DNA from: JAKFDK01 sp036676195
Lineage (GTDB): Bacteria > Bacillota > Sulfobacillia > Symbiobacteriales > ZC4RG38
Assembly (NCBI GenBank): GCA_036676195.1
Contig: JAKFDK010000031.1
Span: 1-55,760 of the forward strand
Direction: 5' to 3'
Length of the DNA stretch: 55,760 nt
Part shown: positions 1 to 6,629 of the stretch, piece by piece
How the letters are laid out: each line of letters begins with the position of its first letter
Position numbering within the stretch: position 1 is the stretch's first letter
The notes under the pieces: model-generated
The model's input: only the letters and a program-made list of their open reading frames with translations
The model's database searches: none
What the model was told of the DNA's origin: nothing
Translations under genes and position numbers: made by a program

Positions 1-290
1 GAGATTGGCGACACCCAGGATCTTCTTGGCCAGCTCCACGCATTGTCGGTTATCTGTTTCTGACCAGTTATCCCCATCTGAGAAATGGAAGGGATACACG
101 TTCCAGGCCCGAGGATCGAACCGCTCCTGGATCATATCCCAGCAAAGCTGGTATGCGGTTGAGACCCGCGTTCCACCGGATTCGCCCAGGTGAAAGAAGG
201 CTTCCTCATCCACTTCGCGGGCTTCGCTGTGGTGTACGATGAAGACAATTTTCACATTCTCGTACTTGGTGCGGAGAAACCTCACCATCC
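1..290 (-). CDS. yhbH: YhbH (DUF444), 3' part of split gene, runs off window
   Basis: Read on the minus strand from about 290 down to the window edge, this encodes the C-terminal part of the sporulation protein YhbH. It begins MVRFLRTKYENV, continues through IVFIVHHSEAREVDEE, GESGGTRVSTAYQL and YPFHFSDGDNW, and reaches the edge of the window before any stop. These segments match the second half of the YhbH/DUF444 family, a von Willebrand A-like protein needed for efficient sporulation in Bacillus. There is no start codon or ribosome binding site of its own. The N-terminal 230 codons lie 2.6 kb away at 2915-3604. Joining the two at the shared TGGA gives ...SLFFW-MVRFLRTKYE..., a seamless family sequence of 326 residues up to the window edge. 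About 60 more residues are expected outside. Confidence 0.92.
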
Positions 291-291
291 A
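288..291 (-). other. Element 1 junction, 3' side of yhbH
   Basis: The bases TCCA (TGGA on the gene strand) are shared with 2914-2917. Gene sequence lies on the low-coordinate side and element sequence on the high side. Recombination anywhere in these four bases rejoins TTC TTT TGG to ATG GTG AGG in frame. The exact crossover dinucleotide cannot be fixed from sequence. A TG centre gives only a weak imperfect dyad for the joined element ends. Confidence 0.7.
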
Positions 292-331
292 CATGATGGG
301 TAGCCATACGCGAGGTGAGACCCACGAAAAG

Positions 332-353
332 GGCGGGAGGTCACCCTCCCGCC
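332..353 (-). terminator. Rho-independent terminator after small ORF
   Basis: GGCGGGAGG and CCTCCCGCC form a 9-bp perfect stem with a 4-nt loop. On the minus strand the stem is followed by CCTTTTCG, a short U tract. It sits directly after the stop codon of the 69-residue ORF at 357-566. Confidence 0.65.
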
Positions 354-356
354 TGC

Positions 357-566
357 TCAGTGTTGTTGTTGGGTCCCTGGTTCCGGTTGACCCTGGGCAG
401 GCCGGGGCGAGGCAGTGACCCCAAAGGCCGGGCTCTTGGCCTGGCCCGGCGTTTCCTGGTTCGGCCCCTTGGTGCTCATTCCTGCACCCGGTGCCAGCGG
501 GTGGGCGTCGCCTTCAGCACCCCGTTCCACCTGACCGGCCGGAGCAATTTCAGGTCGGTTCGACAT
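357..566 (-). CDS. Small disordered protein in element 1 (69 aa)
   Basis: I do not recognise this protein. It is 69 residues long, rich in Pro, Gly, Ala, Gln and Glu, and lacks hydrophobic segments, so it is probably disordered. Two features support it as a real gene: a strong purine-rich ribosome binding site (GGGGGGAAG) 4 nt before the ATG, and an immediate terminator hairpin at 332-353. It lies at the end of element 1 furthest from the recombinase and on the same strand. Small spore-specific proteins can have this composition, but no family motif is visible. A role in element maintenance or the spore would be a guess. Confidence 0.5.
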   Translation of the reverse strand: MSNRPEIAPAGQVERGAEGDAHPLAPGAGMSTKGPNQETPGQAKSPAFGVTASPRPAQGQPEPGTQQQH

Positions 567-701
567 GTTGCTTCCCCCCGCGGCTAGTTTGCACAGACCC
601 TGCCCGCCACACTCACCAGCTACCAGCCCGCCATGCCTTGGAGCATGTATCCATGTATAAGCCTTCTCCCGGTGGCGAAGCTAGCCCTGGAGGTGTCCGC
701 C

Positions 702-1025
702 GTGGCTGATCACCATATCACCCTTTACGTGGCGCCAAACAGCGAGGAATGCAGCGAGGCGCGCCAGTATCTCCACGAGTCGGGGCTACAGTTTGAGTTG
801 AAGGATATTGGCGGTGATCCGGGGGCACGGGGTGAACTGGTACACAAAACCGGCAGTACTCGGGTGCCCGCCGCCGATATCGATGGTCATGTGGTGGTCG
901 GGTTTTTCAAGCCCAAGTGGGAGCACCTGATTCATGCCGATGCCCAGCGTGTTAAGCGACCGGACGACCGGGGCCGCCCACAGACGATGGAGGGACCGCG
1001 CGGCCGCTCCGATGAGCCGCGCTAA
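702..1025 (+). CDS. Glutaredoxin-like protein, single Cys (107 aa)
   Basis: Starting at the GTG at 702, preceded by GGAGGTG with 7-nt spacing, this encodes a short thioredoxin-fold protein. The opening strand HHITLYVAP is followed by SEECSEARQYL, where a glutaredoxin would have its CPYC motif. Only one Cys of the pair is present, so it would be monothiol. Then come ELKDIGGDP and TGSTRVPAADIDG, which contains the cis-proline typical of the fold. The last ~40 residues are hydrophilic and not part of the family. It is the only gene in element 1 on the strand opposite the recombinase. Glutaredoxin-like proteins are common on the chromosome of such bacteria; why one is carried here is unclear. An upstream in-frame ATG at 633 has no good ribosome binding site. 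Confidence 0.72.
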   Translation: MADHHITLYVAPNSEECSEARQYLHESGLQFELKDIGGDPGARGELVHKTGSTRVPAADIDGHVVVGFFKPKWEHLIHADAQRVKRPDDRGRPQTMEGPRGRSDEPR

Positions 1026-1055
1026 AGATCAGGACAACAACGGACGGGGGTCCGG

Positions 1056-1226
1056 TTACCGGAACTGTTCAGCCTGATCAGCGGGCGTTGTCTGAGCCGT
1101 GGCTTCTGCAGCGTGGACCCGCAGGGCATAGCGCACAAGGCCCTGTCCGAGCACCTCCAGTGCTCGGGCAAATGCGTCCGGATCATGGGCCGGGGACAAG
1201 CGCGTGACTTCGACTTCACTGCCCAT
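1056..1226 (-). CDS. Small protein translationally coupled to recombinase (56 aa)
   Basis: The ATG at 1226 lies inside the end of the recombinase gene, whose stop is at 1216-1218, so the two reading frames overlap by about 11 nt. A ribosome binding site GGAGGGG precedes the ATG by 6 nt. The 56-residue product is mostly predicted helix, with DPDAFARALEVLGQG followed by VRYALRVHAAE. I do not recognise the family. Its size, coupling and position next to a large serine recombinase fit an accessory such as a recombination directionality factor, which is usually a small, poorly conserved protein encoded near the integrase. That role is an inference. A longer in-frame version starting at 1319 exists but lacks this ribosome binding site. 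Confidence 0.6.
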   Translation of the reverse strand: MGSEVEVTRLSPAHDPDAFARALEVLGQGLVRYALRVHAAEATAQTTPADQAEQFR

Positions 1227-2841
1227 CAGCAACCCCTCCGTTTGAATCTGGTGCCTGGTCTGCGCTAGTGCTGCTGCCGGCTGGCGTAGCCAGGTCCAGC
1301 CGAGGTTGCCATTCGACATACAGCGGATGGGGGTTGGTGTGCCTGCTCCCTCGGTAGGGGCTTCTCTGCTGGTAAACAGTCAGGCACGCCACGAGTTCAC
1401 GCAGAACTTGCTTGAGCTCCGCCACAGTCAGTTCCAACCAGGGGTCAACCAGTCTGGACAAATCGGGCAGTTGCTGCAGGCCGCGGGCAGCGGCCTGCGC
1501 TTCCCGCAGCCCCTGCCGGGCTGCCTGCAGGTGCGCCTGGGCTTGCCGCATCTCCGCATCCACCGCAGCCATCAGCCCTTTGTAAGCGTTGGCGTCCAGG
1601 CTGCTGCTCAGGAACGCATCGGCCAGGCGCCGTTCCTTGCGGCGCGCTTCTGCCACGGCGACCTGCGCGGCCTTCACCACATAGGACTGTTCTGCCACCT
1701 TCCTGAAGATCTCCGCCTGCAGCCGGTCGGCAGGGCGGTGCAGACTGCTGACTGGGATCACAGTCTGCACCTCCTTTAATACTGCCTTTTCTAGCTTTTC
1801 CGCGTCCATGTAGGCACAGTCGCAGTTCTTCAAGAGCAGTCGCCCGGTGCAGACATAGTAGCGTTTGTTCGGTCCGGTGCAGCCGTTGACGGGCGCGCCG
1901 CACCGCCGGCATCGTGCCAGACCGGAGAGCAGATACGTGCTGGCCAACGTGCGCGGCGCCCGGTTGCGGCGCTCCCAGCGTAGCTCCTGCACCCGCAGAA
2001 ACTCCTGGTTGGAAACAACCGGGGGGATTGCTCCGCTCACCCGGTATTTGGGCGGGCCCTTCGCCCGCCGGGGTCCTTCCCGCAGGCCGTATACATAATC
2101 CCCGGCGTAATTGGGGCAGTCCAGGATCCGCAAAACGGCACCAAACCGCCAGTTCCGGCCCATGGGAGCGGGCACCCCCTCCCGGCGCAGACGGTCAGCA
2201 ATGCTCGTGGCACCGCTGCCGGTCAGGAACTCGGTAAAGATCCGCCTGACAATGGCGGCCGGACCGGTAAAGCACCGCCGCTGCTGGTCCCAGCCGTCCA
2301 GCAGCCAGGTCCCGTGTGCGCCCTTCCGGTAGCCATAGGGGTACCGCTGGCCCGCATTGCGCCCCTGCTCCGCCCGCTTCAGCTTCCCACTCAGGGTGCG
2401 GTCGCGAATCAAGTTCCGTTCGAATTCGGCAAAGCTCACCAGGATGTTGAACACCATTTGTCCAACCGGTGAATGGGTGTCGAAATTCTCTTTGGTGGAG
2501 TAGAGGGCGCACTTCCCCTCCCACTCGCGACGAACCAGGGTGACACAGTCGAGCAGGCTGCGGGACAGGCGGTCCAGCTTGTAGACGACGACACATTCCA
2601 CCTGACCGGCCCGGACCGCGGCCCGAAGCCTGGTCAGGGACGGCCGGTCCAGACTGCCCCCGGAACAGCCCTCGTCCACATAGACCAGTTCCTCCTGAAA
2701 CAGCCAGCCCTGGCTTTGGCAATAGTGCGCACAGGCTTCCCGTTGGACAGCCAGGGTGGTGCCCTGGCCCTGTTCATCGGTCGACCAGCGGATATACACC
2801 GCCACCCTGGCCGGATCGATCGTTCGGTTCCCCCCAAACAT
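1216..2841 (-). CDS. Large serine recombinase of element 1
   Basis: This 541-residue protein is a site-specific recombinase of the large serine family. The N-terminal resolvase domain opens with VAVYIRWSTDEQ, with Ser20 as the expected nucleophile. It includes VDEGCSGGSLDRP and YKLDRLSRS around residues 55-95. The recombinase domain follows with PYGYRKG near 168. A zinc ribbon (CRRC near 311, then Cys pairs near 331 and 340-342) and a helical coiled-coil region rich in Ala, Arg and Gln come next. The start at 2841 was chosen because GGAGGTG lies 5 nt upstream; an in-frame start at 2880 lacks one. The start is about 73 bp from the yhbH junction, and the truncated yhbH frame runs 68 nt into it. 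It resembles the recombinase at 23784 in the resolvase domain and C-terminal tail but is clearly divergent, in keeping with a different target site. Confidence 0.95.
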   Translation of the reverse strand: MFGGNRTIDPARVAVYIRWSTDEQGQGTTLAVQREACAHYCQSQGWLFQEELVYVDEGCSGGSLDRPSLTRLRAAVRAGQVECVVVYKLDRLSRSLLDCVTLVRREWEGKCALYSTKENFDTHSPVGQMVFNILVSFAEFERNLIRDRTLSGKLKRAEQGRNAGQRYPYGYRKGAHGTWLLDGWDQQRRCFTGPAAIVRRIFTEFLTGSGATSIADRLRREGVPAPMGRNWRFGAVLRILDCPNYAGDYVYGLREGPRRAKGPPKYRVSGAIPPVVSNQEFLRVQELRWERRNRAPRTLASTYLLSGLARCRRCGAPVNGCTGPNKRYYVCTGRLLLKNCDCAYMDAEKLEKAVLKEVQTVIPVSSLHRPADRLQAEIFRKVAEQSYVVKAAQVAVAEARRKERRLADAFLSSSLDANAYKGLMAAVDAEMRQAQAHLQAARQGLREAQAAARGLQQLPDLSRLVDPWLELTVAELKQVLRELVACLTVYQQRSPYRGSRHTNPHPLYVEWQPRLDLATPAGSSTSADQAPDSNGGVADGQ

Positions 2842-3604
2842 GGCGACACCTCCGCCCAAGCTGTGGCCACTGCACACCACAGTGGTGACGTGTGTCGTTT
2901 ATGCGCCGCCTCTTCCAAAAGAACAGGCTGCGGGTCAGATACTTCTTGAACTCCCCCATACTCCCGGAGGCGTCCCGCATGGCAATGACCACGGCTGCAG
3001 AGTGCCGCCGCCATTCCTGTTCCTGCACCCGGAAACGCAGATCATCGGGCTTCAGCCCCCGGAAGCAGGCATCGCCGTCCTGGCGGGCCAGCCGCTTGAT
3101 ACTTTCGATGATGCTGCGCCGTTTGTCCAGGTTGCCTAAGGGACCCTTTTTACGAATCTCGGTCAACTGGTCGGTCTCCGACGGCACTTCCTGTTCCGAT
3201 TTGGGCCGTAGGTTGGGCAGGCCCAGATCTTCGAAAATCAACTCAGCCAGTTCATCCAGGCTGATTTCCGCCTCGTAGTATTCTTCGCCGGAGTCATTAC
3301 CGGCTTGTCGCCCCTGTCCCCGCTCCTGGCTGGGGCGCCGCCCGATCACATCACCCTCGGCGGTATCGCCATCGCCCTGCCCGACCTTTTCCCCCTGGTA
3401 GGGGTCGAAGCGAAACCGGTACTCCTCCAAAGAGCGAATCGGCACTTTGATCAAACGTTTTCCGTCCGACGTAATGATCGTTTCTTCAGCGATAATTTCC
3501 GGCAAGTTCTCGCGAATGGCCTCTTTGATTTTCTCCATATGCCGGGCCTGGTCGGCCGGACCTTTACGATGCAGAGACCAGTCACCCCGTGATGGGGAGA
3601 TCAT
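2774..3604 (-). CDS. yhbH: YhbH (DUF444), 5' part of split gene
   Basis: Codons 1-230 (3604 down to 2915) are YhbH: ISPSRGDWSLHRKG at the N-terminus, IPIRSLEEYRFRF-like residues near 55-66, the acidic DSGEEYYEAEISLDEL stretch near 104-119, and the vWA-type DASGSM at 211-216. This leads to KKYLTRSLFFW, after which the family sequence stops. The remaining 46 codons to 2774 read into element 1 and overlap the recombinase start, so the product from unrearranged DNA would be a 276-residue truncated protein. The start has GGAGGAGGGA upstream. In Bacillus, yhbH belongs to the mother-cell sigma-E regulon. The cut falls in the most conserved part of the domain, FFWMVRFLRTKY, so the gene cannot work unless the element is removed or the halves assemble. 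Confidence 0.92.
   Translation of the reverse strand: MISPSRGDWSLHRKGPADQARHMEKIKEAIRENLPEIIAEETIITSDGKRLIKVPIRSLEEYRFRFDPYQGEKVGQGDGDTAEGDVIGRRPSQERGQGRQAGNDSGEEYYEAEISLDELAELIFEDLGLPNLRPKSEQEVPSETDQLTEIRKKGPLGNLDKRRSIIESIKRLARQDGDACFRGLKPDDLRFRVQEQEWRRHSAAVVIAMRDASGSMGEFKKYLTRSLFFWKRRRINDTRHHCGVQWPQLGRRCRHVWGEPNDRSGQGGGVYPLVDR
2914..2917 (-). other. Element 1 junction, 5' side of yhbH
   Basis: The second copy of the shared TGGA (gene strand), at codon Trp230 of the 5' part of yhbH. Downstream of it the reading frame leaves the family sequence and enters the element. It corresponds to 288-291 at the other end. Confidence 0.7.
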
Positions 3605-3638
3605 CAGCGGTCCCTCCTCCGCAGCCAGTGCCCCTGAA

Positions 3639-3667
3639 GGTGAGCGACTCTCACAATCATGATATGA
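3639..3667 (-). promoter_or_regulatory. Candidate sigma-E-type promoter of yhbH
   Basis: On the minus strand TCATATC (3667-3661) fits the sigma-E -35 pattern, followed after 14 nt by CGCTCACC (3646-3639), a weak -10 match (about 4 of 8). The distance to the start codon is suitable. The same CATATC with 14-nt spacing is found upstream of pdaB, which is the main reason to list it. Confidence 0.3.
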
Positions 3668-3692
3668 AAACGGTGCCCCCGGCGCCGTTTCC
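3664..3692 (-). terminator. Terminator after CAP-domain gene
   Basis: AAACGGCGCC and GGCACCGTTT form a stem with one imperfect pair around a short G loop on the minus strand, followed by TTTTC. It lies between the stop of the CAP-domain gene and the yhbH start, and its tail overlaps the candidate yhbH -35 element. Confidence 0.6.
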
Positions 3693-3711
3693 CGGCAGCC
3701 AGGCGCACCTT

Positions 3712-4332
3712 CTAACCAACAAATAACTGGGTGACCATCAGGCCGTAAGGCCCGCCGGCCACAATACCAATGCCTACACGGGTATACTCCGGGTTGAGCA
3801 GGTTGCGGCGGTGCCCCGGGCTCTCCATCAGGCTGGTATGGGCCTGGCCCACCCGCGGGCTGCCCGCCAGGTTCTCCCCGGCCTTCCGGTAAACCACCCC
3901 GTACCGTTTCATCATCGCAAACGGGCTGCCATAGGTCGGTGACTGGTGGTCAAAATAGCCCAGGGTGATCATGTCCTGGCTTTTCAACCTGGCAATCCGT
4001 ACCAGGGTAGGATCCATCTGCAGCGGTGGGGCGCCGGCCCGGGCCCGCTCCCCGTTGACCATTTTCAGCATCTCTGCTTCGTCGGCTTCCCGACCGGGTA
4101 CATCTGGCACCGGTTCCGGCGGCCGGCCGGGAGCCGGGTCGGGTTCCGGCGTACAGGCGCAGGTGGCTGCCGCCGGCCGAATGGCCATGTGGGCAGGCAG
4201 AATGGGCGCGGCCAGGGTCCGTGCCGGTACCAGCACCCATAGCATGGCGACCAGTCCCATGGCCGCGACCAGACTCACCCGCCGGCGGGATACCCCTGTG
4301 GTCGGCCTGGACTGCTTCTTGTACGACAACAT
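3712..4332 (-). CDS. CAP/SCP-domain secreted protein (YkwD-like)
   Basis: A 206-residue protein with an N-terminal positively charged stretch and hydrophobic segment (LVAAMGLVAMLWVLVPA), so exported or membrane-tethered. A Pro-rich linker follows, then a CAP (SCP/PR-1) domain from about residue 95. The domain shows MVNGERARAGAPPL, YFDHQSP, AGENLAG and SPGHRRNLLNPEYTRVGIG, all typical of bacterial YkwD-like proteins, with the conserved His residues. Such proteins are often linked to spores or the cell wall in Bacillota, but their biochemistry is poorly known. The start at 4332 has GGGACGGGAGA directly upstream; the longer frame to 4410 does not. It is monocistronic, with a terminator at 3664-3692, and divergent from the dehydrogenase gene. 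Confidence 0.88.
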   Translation of the reverse strand: MLSYKKQSRPTTGVSRRRVSLVAAMGLVAMLWVLVPARTLAAPILPAHMAIRPAAATCACTPEPDPAPGRPPEPVPDVPGREADEAEMLKMVNGERARAGAPPLQMDPTLVRIARLKSQDMITLGYFDHQSPTYGSPFAMMKRYGVVYRKAGENLAGSPRVGQAHTSLMESPGHRRNLLNPEYTRVGIGIVAGGPYGLMVTQLFVG

Positions 4333-4358
4333 TCTCCCGTCCCCGCCTAGCGATTTGA

Positions 4359-4387
4359 TTGAAATTGTAATGTTAGATGGATAAACC
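4359..4387 (+). promoter_or_regulatory. Possible sigma-A promoter for the dehydrogenase-ackA pair
   Basis: TTGAAA (5 of 6 to the -35 consensus) at 4359-4364 is followed after 17 nt by TAAACC (3 of 6) at 4382-4387, in an AT-rich stretch between divergent genes. The weak -10 makes this tentative. Confidence 0.3.
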
Positions 4388-4483
4388 GGCAACCTGAGGA
4401 TTTCTGGCAAGTTGGAGCTTGGTCTGCATCATTTACGCCCCCGGGCAGAATCTATGACCGAAAAGGAGGGGGTTCCGCTGGCC

Positions 4484-5374
4484 TTGATCAAACGAATCGG
4501 CGTGCTGGGCGCTAACCCAACCGGGCGCGGCATTGCCGAACTGGCCGCCACCCGCGGCCTGGAAGTCGTTCTGGCCGATCCCAACCGGCCACAGATCGAA
4601 CAGGTCCCCCGGCTCCTCGACCTTGCCTTGCAGCATCAGTTGGAAAAGTGGGCCATTACCGAGGCGGAAAAGCGGGTGATTCTGGCCCGGATCCACTTTT
4701 CTGACGAACTGGCAGATCTGAGCCAGTGTGACCTCGTGATTGAGACCCTCCTGGAGGACCGGGAAACCAGAGAAGAGGTCTTCCGTTCTCTGGATCGGAT
4801 ATGCCGCCGGTCGGCCGTGCTGGCTTCGAACACCTCCACGCTGTCCATCACTGCCCTGGCCGCCGCCACCACCCGGCCGGCCCAGTGCATTGGCCTGCAC
4901 TTTCTGCAGCCGGTGACCCGAGCCAAGGTAACGGAAATGGTGCGCGGGCTCAAGACCAGCAACGAAACAGTCCAATGTTGCCTGGAATTTCTCGCCACCC
5001 TGGAGATGACCGGGGTCGAGGTCTATGAGGCGCCAGGTTATATTACCTCCCGGTTAATGGCGCCGTTGATGAACGAGGCAGCCAATCTGGTGATGGAAGG
5101 GGTCGCCACCACCGAAGCCATCGATACGGCCATGCGACTGGGCTACCACATGGACCGGGGCCCCCTGGAAATGGCCGACAGGATGGGCCTGCATACCCTG
5201 CTGGTGGTGCTGGAGCGACTGTGGGAGGAATACCGTGACCCCCGCTACCGCCCCTCGCCATTGCTGAAAAAGCTGGTGCGGGCCGGCCATACCGGGGCCG
5301 ATGCCGGTGAAGGGTTTTTCTGCTACGACGCCGGGGGCAACCGGCTCAAGCCAGGGAGGCCGGAACAGCCATGA
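4484..5374 (+). CDS. 3-hydroxyacyl-CoA dehydrogenase family protein
   Basis: About 296 residues. The N-terminal Rossmann domain begins IKRIGVLGANPTGRGIAELAA, continues with EVVLADP and the catalytic-region SNTSTLSITALA and GLHFLQPV. The C-terminal dimerisation domain has PGYITSRLMAPLMNEA, GLHTLLVVLERL and a final GEGFFCYD, the usual end of 3-hydroxybutyryl-CoA dehydrogenases. The nucleotide loop reads GANPTG instead of the canonical GxGxMG, so cofactor use may differ. The TTG at 4484 is preferred because it puts the start just before the family N-terminus and has AAGGAGGGGG upstream; ATG 4454 is the alternative. The stop overlaps the ackA start (ATGA), so the two are co-translated and may act in acyl-CoA fermentation. 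Confidence 0.85.
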   Translation: MIKRIGVLGANPTGRGIAELAATRGLEVVLADPNRPQIEQVPRLLDLALQHQLEKWAITEAEKRVILARIHFSDELADLSQCDLVIETLLEDRETREEVFRSLDRICRRSAVLASNTSTLSITALAAATTRPAQCIGLHFLQPVTRAKVTEMVRGLKTSNETVQCCLEFLATLEMTGVEVYEAPGYITSRLMAPLMNEAANLVMEGVATTEAIDTAMRLGYHMDRGPLEMADRMGLHTLLVVLERLWEEYRDPRYRPSPLLKKLVRAGHTGADAGEGFFCYDAGGNRLKPGRPEQP

Positions 5375-6576
5375 AGATTTTGGTGCTGAACAGTGGCTCC
5401 TCGTCGGTGAAATACAAGCTGTTAGAGATGACCACCGAGACGGTGCTGGCGGCTGGGAAGGTGGAACGCATTGGGTCTGACGATGCCAGCCATGTACATC
5501 AGGCCACAGGGCATCCGGAACAGCGGGAAATCACCACCATTCTGGACCACGGTGCCTCCATCCGCCGGGTGCTGGCTGCCCTGACGCGCACCCCGGACGG
5601 GGTCATCCACGGCCCCCAGGAGATCGCCGCCGTTGGCCACCGCATGGTCCATGGCGGTGAGGCCTTTACTGCCTCCACCCTGGTGACCGACGAGGTCCGG
5701 CGCGGCCTGCGGGCGATCATGGATCTGGCCCCCCTGCATAATCCGGCCAATCTGCTCGGCATTGAAAGTGCTCAGGCCCTGTTGCCCGGCGTTCCACAGG
5801 CCGCTGTGTTTGATACAGCCTTCCACGCCACCATGCCCCGCTCAGCCTTCCTGTACGCCCTGCCCTATGCCATGTACAAGCGGCACCGGGTCCGGCGCTA
5901 CGGGTTTCACGGCACCTCGCACCGCTACGTGGCGGAACGGCTGGCTGACTGCCTGGGCCGGACAGACCTGCAGGGGCTGAAGGTAATAACCTGCCACCTG
6001 GGCAATGGCTGCAGCGCCTGTGCCATTCAGGACGGCCAGTCCATCGACACTTCCATGGGGTTCACCCCCCTGGAAGGACTGGTCATGGGCACCCGCAGCG
6101 GCGACGTGGATGCCGGCGCCCTGGCCTATATCATGACCAGGGAGGAACTGACCCCGACCGAACTCAATTCGATGCTCAACAAGCACAGCGGCCTGCGCGG
6201 CATCTCCGGCATTTCCGGGGACATGCGACAACTGGAAGAGGAAATGGACCGGGGCGAGACCCGCGCCCGGGAAGCATTCATGCTGTTCTGTTACCGTCTG
6301 CGCAAGTACATAGGTAGCTATGCTGCGGCCATGGACGGGTTGGATGCCCTCGTGTTTACCGGCGGCATTGGCGAAAACTCCCGAAGGGTCCGGGCCGAGG
6401 TTTGCCGGCATTTGTCCTTCCTGGGCGTGCAACTGGACGAAGCTCGCAACGCCGGGCAGGGGGAACGGCCCATCACCTCCGCCTCTGCCCGTTGCCAGGT
6501 CTGGGTCATTCCCACCAACGAGGAACTGGTGATCGCCCGCGACACGGCGGCCCTGATTGCCGGGGCCGGTCGCTAA
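5371..6576 (+). CDS. ackA: Acetate kinase
   Basis: A 401-residue acetate kinase, which converts acetyl phosphate and ADP to acetate and ATP in the cytoplasm. Family motifs are complete: MKILVLNSGSSSVKYKL at the start, AVGHRMVHGGE, YGFHGTSHRYV, the phosphate-binding CHLGNGCSACAIQDG, DTSMGFTPLEGLVMGTRSGD, and VFTGGIGENSRRVR near the C-terminus. No Pta is present in the window. The start codon overlaps the stop of the preceding dehydrogenase gene, so they form an operon that ends at the hairpin at 6591-6620. A butyrate kinase is less likely given the length and the MGTRSGD segment. Confidence 0.96.
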   Translation: MKILVLNSGSSSVKYKLLEMTTETVLAAGKVERIGSDDASHVHQATGHPEQREITTILDHGASIRRVLAALTRTPDGVIHGPQEIAAVGHRMVHGGEAFTASTLVTDEVRRGLRAIMDLAPLHNPANLLGIESAQALLPGVPQAAVFDTAFHATMPRSAFLYALPYAMYKRHRVRRYGFHGTSHRYVAERLADCLGRTDLQGLKVITCHLGNGCSACAIQDGQSIDTSMGFTPLEGLVMGTRSGDVDAGALAYIMTREELTPTELNSMLNKHSGLRGISGISGDMRQLEEEMDRGETRAREAFMLFCYRLRKYIGSYAAAMDGLDALVFTGGIGENSRRVRAEVCRHLSFLGVQLDEARNAGQGERPITSASARCQVWVIPTNEELVIARDTAALIAGAGR

Positions 6577-6590
6577 ACCCGGGCAACGAA

Positions 6591-6620
6591 CAACCCCGCC
6601 GAATCCCATCGGCGGGGTTG
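6591..6620. terminator. Bidirectional terminator between ackA and dacF
   Basis: CAACCCCGCC and GGCGGGGTTG form a 10-bp perfect stem with a 10-nt loop between the convergent genes ackA and the carboxypeptidase gene. It is followed by AAAAGCGCTTT, giving a short U tract for the minus-strand transcript. Confidence 0.75.
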
Positions 6621-6629
6621 AAAAGCGCT

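Larger units (their letters stand above)
289..2914 (-). mobile_element. Serine-recombinase intervening element in yhbH (element 1, ~2.63 kb)
   Basis: This 2,626 bp insert separates two halves of yhbH that rejoin in frame. It encodes a 541-residue large serine recombinase next to the 5' half of the gene and in the same orientation, a 56-residue ORF overlapping the recombinase stop, a glutaredoxin-like gene on the opposite strand, and a small disordered protein near the far end. There are no terminal inverted repeats, transposase or long target duplication, which argues against an insertion sequence. Only four bases are shared at the two ends, as expected for serine integrases with a short crossover core. 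The direction of the recombinase means transcription from the yhbH promoter would reach it, so excision during sporulation is plausible but not shown by sequence alone. Confidence 0.85.

Noticed and set aside
315..587. 90-codon plus-strand ORF in element 1
   Set aside because: The opposite strand at 357-566 has a better ribosome binding site and a terminator directly after it.
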